Assembly: GCA_022780025.1 (NCBI GenBank)
Contig: JALEXS010000076.1
Coordinates: 1-41,064 of the forward strand
DNA length: 41,064 bases
Direction: 5' to 3'
From: Mollicutes bacterium
GTDB taxonomy: Bacteria > Bacillota_I > Bacilli_A > RFN20 > CAG-826
Positions within the stretch are counted from its first letter, which is position 1. Each line of letters begins with the position of its first letter. Shown in pieces: positions 34,763 to 41,064 of the stretch. The translations under genes and the position numbers were made by a program. Under the pieces are notes generated by a model, which made no database searches, was not told the DNA's origin, and was given only the letters and a program-made list of their open reading frames with translations.

Positions 34763-36271
34763 TTAATATCTTTTATATTTATCGTTTAATTGAACTAACA
34801 TTTTTTCTAATTCAGGTTTATGACGATCGAATATTTCTTTATTAACTTTATAACTCCAATTATCGGTAGATAAGGTTGATGGTAAATTCATTCTTCCTTC
34901 TTTTCCGGTTCCTAATAAATCTTGAACAGGAACCATTGAAGCTATAGCATTATTTGCAAAATCTAATTCTATTACCTTTAATGTTAACTCATAATTTGAT
35001 AAATTTCTATTGAAATCAATATTGAAGTATTGACATTCACTTTCCATGATATCTAAGAATAATTCTTTTTTACTAGGATTTAACTCATCTATAAATTGAC
35101 GAGTAGTTTCACTATCATGAGTTGATGTATAAGAGAAATAATGTTCATTATAGTTTCGAGGTCTCCATGTATCATTAATATCTTGATTTAATAAACCTTG
35201 AGTAATGATCTTCATTCCAGGATAGCCACAATCTTTCAAAAATCTCTCGAAGTCATCATCCATAAAGCCTAAGTCTTCAGCGATAATTGGTAAGTGAGTT
35301 TTATCTTTAAATAAATCAAATCCTGGTCCTTTAATCCATTTACCGTTTTTAGCTGTTTTATCACCATATGGAATGGAATAATAACCACTAAATCCTCTAA
35401 AATGATCAATTCTAATTAAGTCATATAACTTTAATGCGTTATTAATTCGATCATTCCACCATTTATAACCAGTAGATTTTAAATATTCCCAGTTATATAA
35501 AGGATTTCCCCAAAGTTGCCCATCAGCACTGAAGCAATCTGGTGGACATCCTGCGACTCTTGTAGGATTATGATGTTCATCAAATTGGAACATTTCAGGA
35601 TATTTATAACATTCAACGCTATCGTAAGCTAAGTAAATTGGAATATCTCCCATAATCTTTACACCTTTATCGTTAGCGTATTTCTTTAATTTATAATATT
35701 GATTAAGGAATTCGAATTGAGTCCACATATAGAAATCATATAATTTCTTGTTATTATTAATGACTTCATCTTCTATTTCCTTAGAATAATTTCTTAAATC
35801 ATCATTCCAGTTGTACCATGGTTGATAATTATTTAATTCTTTTAAGACCATAAAGAATGCAAAATCTCTAGCATTTTTATTAGTATCTAAAAAGTTTAAA
35901 AATTCTTTATTATATTTAAAATTATTAAAGGCTTTTTTTAAAATAACTATTCTATTATTAAATATTTTTTCATAATTTACTTTTTCTTCATTATTACCAA
36001 AATCAACATTGTTATAGTCTTCAAGTTTTAATAAACCTTGCTCTTTTAAAGTATCAAGATCTATAAAATAATAATTAAATCCATAATTTGATGGAGATTG
36101 ATAAGGACTATCGCCATAACTAGTTAAATTTAAAGGTAAAATTTGCCAAATTGAAATATGGGAATTATTTAGAAAATCAACGAAATCATAAGCTTCTTTT
36201 CCAAAGGTTCCAATACCATATTTATTAGGTAAACTTGAAATGTGCATTAATATACCACTAGTTCTTTTCAT
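34763..36271 (-). CDS. malQ: 4-alpha-glucanotransferase (amylomaltase, GH77)
   Basis: 502 residues, standard length. The GH77 catalytic residues are all present: nucleophile D289 in RIDHFRG (R287), acid/base E332 in AEDLG, and D386 in THDSE. GCPPDCFSADGQLWGNPLY (241-259) is the signature loop. It transfers maltosyl units between dextrins in the cytosol, releasing glucose and longer chains. It has its own promoter and a perfect cre site just upstream, so it should be glucose-repressed. The second paralogue upstream keeps the fold but not the active site. Confidence 0.96.
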   Translation of the reverse strand: MKRTSGILMHISSLPNKYGIGTFGKEAYDFVDFLNNSHISIWQILPLNLTSYGDSPYQSPSNYGFNYYFIDLDTLKEQGLLKLEDYNNVDFGNNEEKVNYEKIFNNRIVILKKAFNNFKYNKEFLNFLDTNKNARDFAFFMVLKELNNYQPWYNWNDDLRNYSKEIEDEVINNNKKLYDFYMWTQFEFLNQYYKLKKYANDKGVKIMGDIPIYLAYDSVECYKYPEMFQFDEHHNPTRVAGCPPDCFSADGQLWGNPLYNWEYLKSTGYKWWNDRINNALKLYDLIRIDHFRGFSGYYSIPYGDKTAKNGKWIKGPGFDLFKDKTHLPIIAEDLGFMDDDFERFLKDCGYPGMKIITQGLLNQDINDTWRPRNYNEHYFSYTSTHDSETTRQFIDELNPSKKELFLDIMESECQYFNIDFNRNLSNYELTLKVIELDFANNAIASMVPVQDLLGTGKEGRMNLPSTLSTDNWSYKVNKEIFDRHKPELEKMLVQLNDKYKRY

Positions 36272-36284
36272 AATACTCTCTTTC

Positions 36285-36298
36285 TGTAAGCGCTTTCA
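36285..36298. promoter_or_regulatory. Perfect catabolite-responsive element (cre) at malQ
   Basis: TGTAAGCGCTTTCA matches the CcpA consensus TGWNANCGNTNWCA at every position and is nearly a full palindrome. It directly follows the malQ -10 box (sharing its edge), so bound CcpA or a LacI-type regulator would block transcription start. A LacI-family MalR could also use it. Confidence 0.85.
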
Positions 36299-36326
36299 TT
36301 TTAATAATAATGTAAAGCCTTGTCAA
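36298..36326 (-). promoter_or_regulatory. Strong malQ promoter
   Basis: Minus strand TTGACA (complement of 36321-36326; perfect -35), 17 bases, TAAAAT (complement of 36298-36303). It leads directly into the cre site. Confidence 0.85.
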
Positions 36327-36635
36327 GCATTAAAATTCAAAAAAATGTTGATATAATCGTTACATTTTAACTTTGCTGTTAAATCTTTGCAAAAATTATA
36401 TATTAATATACATTAAATCTAAATTATATCGACACAATCATAATTATTTACATTTTTAAATGCATTTTAAATAAAATAGAAGACATCGATTATTTTAAAT
36501 TTGTTTGCTTAATATTTAACTAATTATTTAGTAAATTTGCTATAAAAGTTTAAAATTTCACTTTTTCTCATATAAAAGTGATTAATAAAAATAATGATTC
36601 TATCGATTATAATTAAATTTGTTGTAAATTTTAGA
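36304..36635. other. Intergenic region between the two malQ paralogues
   Basis: About 330 bases, nearly pure A/T, between the malQ promoter and the stop of the GH77-like paralogue. I see no convincing gene or tRNA. CACTTTT (36559-36565) and AAAAGTG (36574-36580) make a 7-bp hairpin about 55 bases after the paralogue's stop, with a mixed A/T tail; it is the only candidate terminator for that gene. The region 36327-36540 holds nothing I can name. Confidence 0.5.
36559..36580 (-). terminator. Weak candidate terminator of the GH77-like paralogue
   Basis: CACTTTT/AAAAGTG stem with an 8-base loop, followed on the minus strand by AAATTTTAAACTTTTA. No clean T run, so support is low. Confidence 0.25.
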
Positions 36636-38165
36636 TTAAAAATCGAAATTTTTTGTGTTTATTCTATTATATTTTTTATTTAAATTATAAAATTTTTCAA
36701 TAATTTTTGGTGAAATATCACTATTTAAAAATCTATAAGTCCAGTTATCATTAGAAAAAATACCTGGAATATTCATTCTTGAAACACTACCTTGATTTAA
36801 TATATCTTGCATTGTAATGGTAGTATATTTTGCTTTACTACTTAAAAGTAATTCAATAATTTTTAAATGTAAATAAGAATTAGATGCTTCTTTTTCGATA
36901 AATTCTACATTTAATAAAGAACATTCATTTTTAACTTTTGAAATGACTTCAAGTTTTTCTTCTTCATTTAAGCTTTCGATTCTTCCTCTTAAAGAATTAT
37001 TGTCATGATTTCCAATATAAGCTAAAGAATCTTCTTTTAAATTTGATGGATAAAATCTTTCATATATTTTTTTATTTTTAAAAATAGGTAATAAAATAGT
37101 TTTTAAAGTTGGATAACCCGTTTCTTTAACAAATTTTTCAACATCTTTTGAATAAACACCTAAATCACTAGCAAATATATTCTTATCATTTATATCTTCA
37201 AAAAGTTCCATTCCAGGCCCATAGTAAAACGATCCTTCTTTATTACTTTTTGCTCTATAAGGAATGCCATAAACTTGGTAAAATCCTGAAAAATGGTTAA
37301 TTTTAACCATATCAAATAATTCTAAAGCTTGATTAATACGAGATTTCCGCCATTTGTAATGAGTATTTTTCATATAAGCCCAATCATAAAGTGGTTCACC
37401 CCATCTTTGTCCAGTTTTTGAGAATTCATCAGGTGGAAAGCCAGCAACAACATTCATTAAATTATATTTATTTAAATTAAATATTTCGCTATATCCATAT
37501 AAAGAAGCACTATCAAAATCTAAAAAATGTGAGATTTCACCGATGATTTTGATATTTTTACTTTTTGCATATTCATGAAGATTATTCCATTGTTTAAGAA
37601 AAATAAATTGAATAAAGTAATAATAATTATATCGATCGTTATAATTATTAATTACATCTTCTTCGACTTCTTTTGAATAATATCGATCTTCAAGTTTAAA
37701 ATCATACCATGCTTTAAAATTATTTTTTTCTTTTAAAGTCATATAAATAGCATATTTTTTATAAAGATCATTATTTTTAAAACGTATAAAATCATAATTA
37801 TTCTTATTAAATCTTTTATAAGCTTTTGATAATAATTTATTAGAATTATCAAATACTTTTTTATAATCTACTTTTCTAGCATCTTTAAAGAAAGTTATAC
37901 CTTGTAAATCTCTACTATTTAATAATCCATCTTTAATTAATAAATCATAGTCGATAAAATAATGATTTAATCCAAAAGCACTTAAAGTTTGATATGGAGA
38001 ATTAGAATAACTAGTTTCGGTTAAAGGTAAAATTTCCCAATAACTAAATCCAGCGCTTGCTAAAAAATCAATGAATTTATAAGCAGATTCACCTAATGTT
38101 CCAATACCATATTTACCAGGTAAACTTGATATATGTAAAAGTACTCCTGATTCTTTATTTTGCAT
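36636..38165 (-). CDS. GH77-like amylomaltase paralogue, probably catalytically inactive
   Basis: 509 residues, clearly homologous to malQ over its whole length (HISSLPGKYGIGT at the start, GFPPDEFSKTGQRWGEPLY 242-260, RMNIPGIFSNDNWTYR near 463-478). The active site is changed: RIDHFRG reads KINHFSG, so the nucleophile Asp is N290 and the neighbouring Arg is K288; AEDLG reads ASDLG, so the acid/base Glu is S333. Only the third Asp (D388, NHDNN) remains. I confirmed the AAC and AGT codons in the DNA. It probably binds alpha-glucan without cutting it. The gene is intact, so it appears to be kept. Its start has no ribosome binding site and its -10 is six bases from the ATG. Confidence 0.92.
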   Translation of the reverse strand: MQNKESGVLLHISSLPGKYGIGTLGESAYKFIDFLASAGFSYWEILPLTETSYSNSPYQTLSAFGLNHYFIDYDLLIKDGLLNSRDLQGITFFKDARKVDYKKVFDNSNKLLSKAYKRFNKNNYDFIRFKNNDLYKKYAIYMTLKEKNNFKAWYDFKLEDRYYSKEVEEDVINNYNDRYNYYYFIQFIFLKQWNNLHEYAKSKNIKIIGEISHFLDFDSASLYGYSEIFNLNKYNLMNVVAGFPPDEFSKTGQRWGEPLYDWAYMKNTHYKWRKSRINQALELFDMVKINHFSGFYQVYGIPYRAKSNKEGSFYYGPGMELFEDINDKNIFASDLGVYSKDVEKFVKETGYPTLKTILLPIFKNKKIYERFYPSNLKEDSLAYIGNHDNNSLRGRIESLNEEEKLEVISKVKNECSLLNVEFIEKEASNSYLHLKIIELLLSSKAKYTTITMQDILNQGSVSRMNIPGIFSNDNWTYRFLNSDISPKIIEKFYNLNKKYNRINTKNFDF

Positions 38166-38171
38166 GAGGTT

Positions 38172-38200
38172 ATTGTATAGTAATATCAGCTATTTTTAAA
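38172..38200 (-). promoter_or_regulatory. Promoter giving a leaderless mRNA for the GH77-like paralogue
   Basis: Minus strand TTTAAA (complement of 38195-38200), 17 bases, TACAAT (complement of 38172-38177), then six bases (AACCTC) and the ATG. The start is supported by alignment of the N-terminus with MalQ. Confidence 0.65.
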
Positions 38201-38209
38201 TAAGAAAAA

Positions 38210-38239
38210 TTGACTAATTTTAAAATTTTTGCTTATAAT
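38210..38239 (+). promoter_or_regulatory. Promoter of the GH13 gene
   Basis: TTGACT (38210-38215), 18 bases, TATAAT (38234-38239); AAAGAGG (38286-38292) is the ribosome binding site. The leader is about 50 bases, unlike the leaderless divergent gene. Confidence 0.75.
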
Positions 38240-38298
38240 ATTAAGTCTTTGTTATTAAAACAAGTAATAAAAAAGGCACTTTTATAAAGAGGTTTGAT

Positions 38299-39594
38299 AT
38301 GAAAAACGAATTAAAAAATCAAATAATTTATCAGGTTTTTGCAAGGAATTTTACAAAAGAAGGCACTTTTTGCGCTTTTAATGAACATATAAATTATATT
38401 AAAAATTTAGGAGCTGATATCGTCTATTTTACTCCTATTAATGAGATTGGTCTTATTGATAGAAAGGGCGATTTAGGTAGTCCTTATTCAATAAAAGATT
38501 ACTATAAAATAAACCCTGAATTAGGTACTTTAGAAGATTTTAAAAGCACAATAAATAAGATTCATGATGCTAATATGAAAGTCATGATTGATGTTGTTTT
38601 TAATCATACATCAAAAGATTCAACTTTATTTAAAGAGCATCCAGATTGGTTTTATAAAAATAAAGATAACAAAGTCACTAGTAAGTGCGAAGATTGGACT
38701 GATGTTATTGATTTAGATTATAAAAATAATAAAGAATTAGTAAAATATATAGTTGATGTTCTTAAATATTATATTGATTTAGGAGTTGATGGCTTTAGAT
38801 TTGATGTCGCTAGTATGATTGATATTAGTTTATATAAAGCTATTCAAAAGAATATTTTGAAAAATAATCCTAATATAATAATGTTAGGTGAAGCAATTGA
38901 TGCTGGTTTTACAAATTATTTAAGAAGTAAACATATCGAAGCAATCGATGATGCTACATTATTTAATACTGGTTTTGATTTATTATATGAATATAATACT
39001 TGGAAAGAATTAAGAGAATATTTAGAGCAAGATAATATTTTAAGCTTAGAAAGATATAAGATTTTAAAATCTTATGAAGCAGGCTATAACCCAATTAATG
39101 CTTTAAGAGTTCGTGGAATAGAAAATCATGATCAAAAAAGATTATGTGAATTCACTACTTCTACTTTAAAAAGATATAATTTAGCAGCTATGGCTTCCTT
39201 TATGAATGGTCCAATGTTTATATATAATGGATTAGAAACTAAAGCTGATCATCATCTATCTTTATTTACTAAAGATTTATTGGATCTTTCAATAGATCAA
39301 GAATGGTTTGATTTTATTAAAAAACTTATTGATATTAAAAAAGATCCTATTAATAAAGATATAATTATCTCATTAGTTGACACAACTAAAGGTGAATTTA
39401 TGATTATTAAAAATATATATAAAGATGAAAGTTATACTTTAGGTATTTTTAATTTATCTACCCGTGAACAACTTATTAAAAGTGACTTTTTAATCGATGG
39501 AATCTATACTAATTTATTAGATAATAAAATACATTTTATTGAAAATAATTCAATAAAAGTCAGTAAACCATTAATTTTAACTACTAGAAAATAA
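38299..39594 (+). CDS. Cytosolic GH13 family glucan hydrolase or transferase
   Basis: 431 residues without signal peptide, so cytosolic. GH13 residues are present: D169 (GFRFDVAS), E198 (MLGEAIDA) and D278 (ENHDQKR); region I is DVVFNHTS. The ENHDQ form and short length recall small alpha-glucosidase, oligo-1,6-glucosidase or cyclomaltodextrinase-like enzymes; the C-terminal beta domain is reduced. It should act on imported oligosaccharides together with MalQ. The exact bond specificity cannot be told. Its TAA directly abuts the MFS stop on the other strand. Confidence 0.9.
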   Translation: MKNELKNQIIYQVFARNFTKEGTFCAFNEHINYIKNLGADIVYFTPINEIGLIDRKGDLGSPYSIKDYYKINPELGTLEDFKSTINKIHDANMKVMIDVVFNHTSKDSTLFKEHPDWFYKNKDNKVTSKCEDWTDVIDLDYKNNKELVKYIVDVLKYYIDLGVDGFRFDVASMIDISLYKAIQKNILKNNPNIIMLGEAIDAGFTNYLRSKHIEAIDDATLFNTGFDLLYEYNTWKELREYLEQDNILSLERYKILKSYEAGYNPINALRVRGIENHDQKRLCEFTTSTLKRYNLAAMASFMNGPMFIYNGLETKADHHLSLFTKDLLDLSIDQEWFDFIKKLIDIKKDPINKDIIISLVDTTKGEFMIIKNIYKDESYTLGIFNLSTREQLIKSDFLIDGIYTNLLDNKIHFIENNSIKVSKPLILTTRK

Positions 39595-40794
39595 CTAATT
39601 ATTTACTAATTTAGTTTTATCTTTAACTTTTATATTAACAACTTCATTACATGCACTCATTATTATAAAGAATAATAATAAAAGATAAGGTAATAATAAG
39701 TAAGTTGTATATTTTCCTATGACTCCAAATAAAGGAGAAATTGTTATATTAGCAATATAAGCACAACTAACTTGGATAGACATAACTGATTGAGAATAAG
39801 TTTTAGTAAATCTAGTTGGTGTAGAATGAATTATACTAGGATAAATTGGTCCACAGCCAAATCCTATAATAAATAAACTAGCTGGCATAATATATAAATT
39901 AAAACGCAAAGTCATTAGTATAATACCAATTAACAAAATAGATTCACCTAATCGAATCATATTTTTATCATCAACTTTAAGTGATATAAATCCACTAATA
40001 ATTCTTCCAGATAATATACCTAAATAAAATAATCCATTCCAATTATTAGCAATTTTAACACTTACTTCGAAATTATTAACAAGCATAGTTGAAAACCACA
40101 TTGCAGCAGTTTGTTCAACAGCCATATAACAAAAGAAAGCAATTAAAGCGAATATTACACCTTTAATTCTAAAAGTTTTTATAAAGCCAAAATTTACCGC
40201 ATTTATTTCTTCATCTTCATCTTTTTCTCTTTTACTAAAAATAATTTCAGCTTTATCCCATAATTTAATTGAGCATATCGAAATTAATAAGATAAAAGAC
40301 TGAATAATAGCTAAACATAAGGCACCATTTCTCCATCCGTTTAAATTAGTTAAAAATATACCAACTATAAAAGGTGAAATACCAGCCCCAATTCCCCAAA
40401 AAGCATGTAAAAAATTAAGATGTATTGCTTTATAATTTATTGCAACATAATTATTTAAAGTAGAGTCTATTGCTCCAGCTCCAAATCCTAAAGGAATAGC
40501 ACTTAAGCATAAATAAACAAATTTAGAACTATAGCTAATGCAAATTAAACCTATAACAGTTAAACAAATTGAAATTATTACAACACCTTTTTGCTTAAAT
40601 GTACTTACTAATTTACTACTAGCAAAACTAGAAATAATAGTACATAAAGAAATGATTAAAGTTAAAAAACCTTGTAATGAACTAGATACGTTTAAAGATT
40701 GATATATTGCAGGCCAACTTGATCCAATTAATGAATCAGGTAAACCTAACGAAATAAATATTAAATATATTACTAATAATAGTAAAATTGACAT
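39595..40794 (-). CDS. Major facilitator superfamily transporter
   Basis: 399 residues, 12 predicted membrane segments. The N-terminal LGLPDSLIGSSWPAI and FGAGAIDSTLNNYVA segments are typical of the fucose/glucose-permease-like branch of Firmicute MFS proteins. A central cytosolic loop near 185-205 holds KLWDKAEIIFSKREKDEDEE. A sugar or small-metabolite substrate is likely, but it cannot be named. Its stop (TAG) directly faces the GH13 stop. There is no ribosome binding site and the -10 box is six bases from the ATG. Confidence 0.88.
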   Translation of the reverse strand: MSILLLLVIYLIFISLGLPDSLIGSSWPAIYQSLNVSSSLQGFLTLIISLCTIISSFASSKLVSTFKQKGVVIISICLTVIGLICISYSSKFVYLCLSAIPLGFGAGAIDSTLNNYVAINYKAIHLNFLHAFWGIGAGISPFIVGIFLTNLNGWRNGALCLAIIQSFILLISICSIKLWDKAEIIFSKREKDEDEEINAVNFGFIKTFRIKGVIFALIAFFCYMAVEQTAAMWFSTMLVNNFEVSVKIANNWNGLFYLGILSGRIISGFISLKVDDKNMIRLGESILLIGIILMTLRFNLYIMPASLFIIGFGCGPIYPSIIHSTPTRFTKTYSQSVMSIQVSCAYIANITISPLFGVIGKYTTYLLLPYLLLLFFIIMSACNEVVNIKVKDKTKLVNN

Positions 40795-40800
40795 AAAATA

Positions 40801-40829
40801 ATTTTATTTAATAGGTCAATAAAATTCAA
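40801..40829 (-). promoter_or_regulatory. Promoter giving a leaderless mRNA for the MFS gene
   Basis: Minus strand TTGAAT (complement of 40824-40829), 17 bases, TAAAAT (complement of 40801-40806), six bases TATTTT, then ATG. Confidence 0.65.
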
Positions 40830-40887
40830 TTAAAATATACAAAAACCCTTTAAAAGTTAAATATTTTTCAAAAATTTTAAAATATAA

Positions 40888-40916
40888 TTGATTAGATATT
40901 TTTGTTTTTCTACAAT
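40888..40916 (+). promoter_or_regulatory. Plus-strand promoter at the right edge, probably of an rRNA operon
   Basis: TTGATT (40888-40893), 17 bases, TACAAT (40911-40916). No open frame follows within the window; a structured leader and a boxA-like element do. Confidence 0.6.
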
Positions 40917-40927
40917 TATAACTAAGC

Positions 40928-41015
40928 CTTTCGGTAAGAAGTAAAGATATATTTTACTGAAAAGTTGTGTTTTTAAAATTACGTCTAGAAAACGTTAAAA
41001 ATTGTTCTTTGAAAA
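40928..41015 (+). promoter_or_regulatory. Structured leader with boxA-like antitermination element
   Basis: CTTTCGGTAA (40928-40937) pairs with TTACTGAAAAG (40954-40964) with one bulge. Then TGTTCTTTGAAAA (41003-41015) resembles the boxA element found ahead of 16S rRNA in Firmicutes (T-TCTTTGAAAA). The rRNA itself would begin beyond 41064, so this is an inference. Confidence 0.5.
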
Positions 41016-41064
41016 ACTATTAGATTATGACTATTTAGGTTGATAAAGCTTATTTTGAGAGACG

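Noticed and set aside
38299-39594. Catalytically dead GH13, by analogy with the nearby GH77 paralogue
   Set aside because: All three GH13 carboxylates (D169, E198, D278) are present, so it should be active.
40987-41000. AGAAAACGTTAAAA as a cre site
   Set aside because: It misses two conserved positions and lies inside the probable rRNA leader; AT-rich chance match is likelier.
1-41064. Insertion sequences, phage genes or tRNA genes
   Set aside because: No transposase, integrase or phage structural protein is encoded, no long inverted repeats flank any block, and I found no cloverleaf-like segment in the intergenic gaps.

Overview
The window is about 41 kb of very AT-rich DNA (GC well under 30% by eye). 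It carries Gram-positive style genes: strong AGGAGG ribosome binding sites, a T-box leader, a CcpA-type cre site and many lipoproteins with LSSC-type lipoboxes, but no outer-membrane genes. Tryptophan is read from TGG and all genes are intact under the standard bacterial code. Of the 29 complete genes, 26 end in TAA, 3 in TAG and none in TGA. This fits a host-associated, fermentative, uncultured member of the Bacilli (Erysipelotrichales/RF39/'Tenericutes'-like gut lineages). That placement is inference from composition and gene content; no rRNA gene lies inside the window.

Layout. (1) 1-4380: the tail of an unknown gene, a bidirectional terminator, and a minus-strand operon pheS-pheT-yceD-like controlled by a phenylalanine T-box. 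(2) 4382-8275: a 1297-residue lipoprotein with a predicted leaderless mRNA. (3) 8434-15317: a tightly packed six-gene redox operon. It holds hypB, a 939-residue multi-cluster iron-sulfur/FAD oxidoreductase, hypA, a GlpA-like FAD enzyme with a BFD-type [2Fe-2S] domain, a GlpB-like FAD/NAD enzyme and a DUF1667 cysteine protein. There is no hydrogenase and no hypCDEF nearby. (4) 15535-16482: a lone 3-hydroxyacyl-CoA dehydrogenase. (5) 16583-23868: four lipoproteins (one minus, three plus), including a BspA-type leucine-rich repeat protein and two with Ig-like segments. (6) 23930-26404: SPFH/stomatin and NfeD proteins with a small unknown partner, and a divergent membrane-bound XRE regulator. (7) 26469-39594: an alpha-glucan/maltodextrin locus. 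(8) 39595-40794: an MFS transporter. (9) 40795-41064: a plus-strand promoter and boxA-like leader that probably precede an rRNA operon just outside the window.

How the genes work together. In the glucan locus, a cell-surface GH13 amylase-type lipoprotein would cut starch or maltodextrin outside the cell. The MalE-type binding protein, the MalF/MalG permeases and a very enlarged MalK-like ATPase would import the oligosaccharides. Cytosolic MalQ (GH77) and a second GH13 enzyme would process them. malQ has a near-ideal promoter overlapped by a perfect cre site, so glucose-type repression is likely. A second MalQ paralogue has lost its nucleophile and its acid/base residue and looks like a pseudoenzyme.

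The points that most deserve attention are the hydrogenase-less HypA/HypB redox operon, the catalytically dead MalQ paralogue, the 825-residue MalK with extra TOBE-like modules and a coiled coil, and three or four genes whose promoters sit so close to the ATG that their mRNAs should be leaderless.
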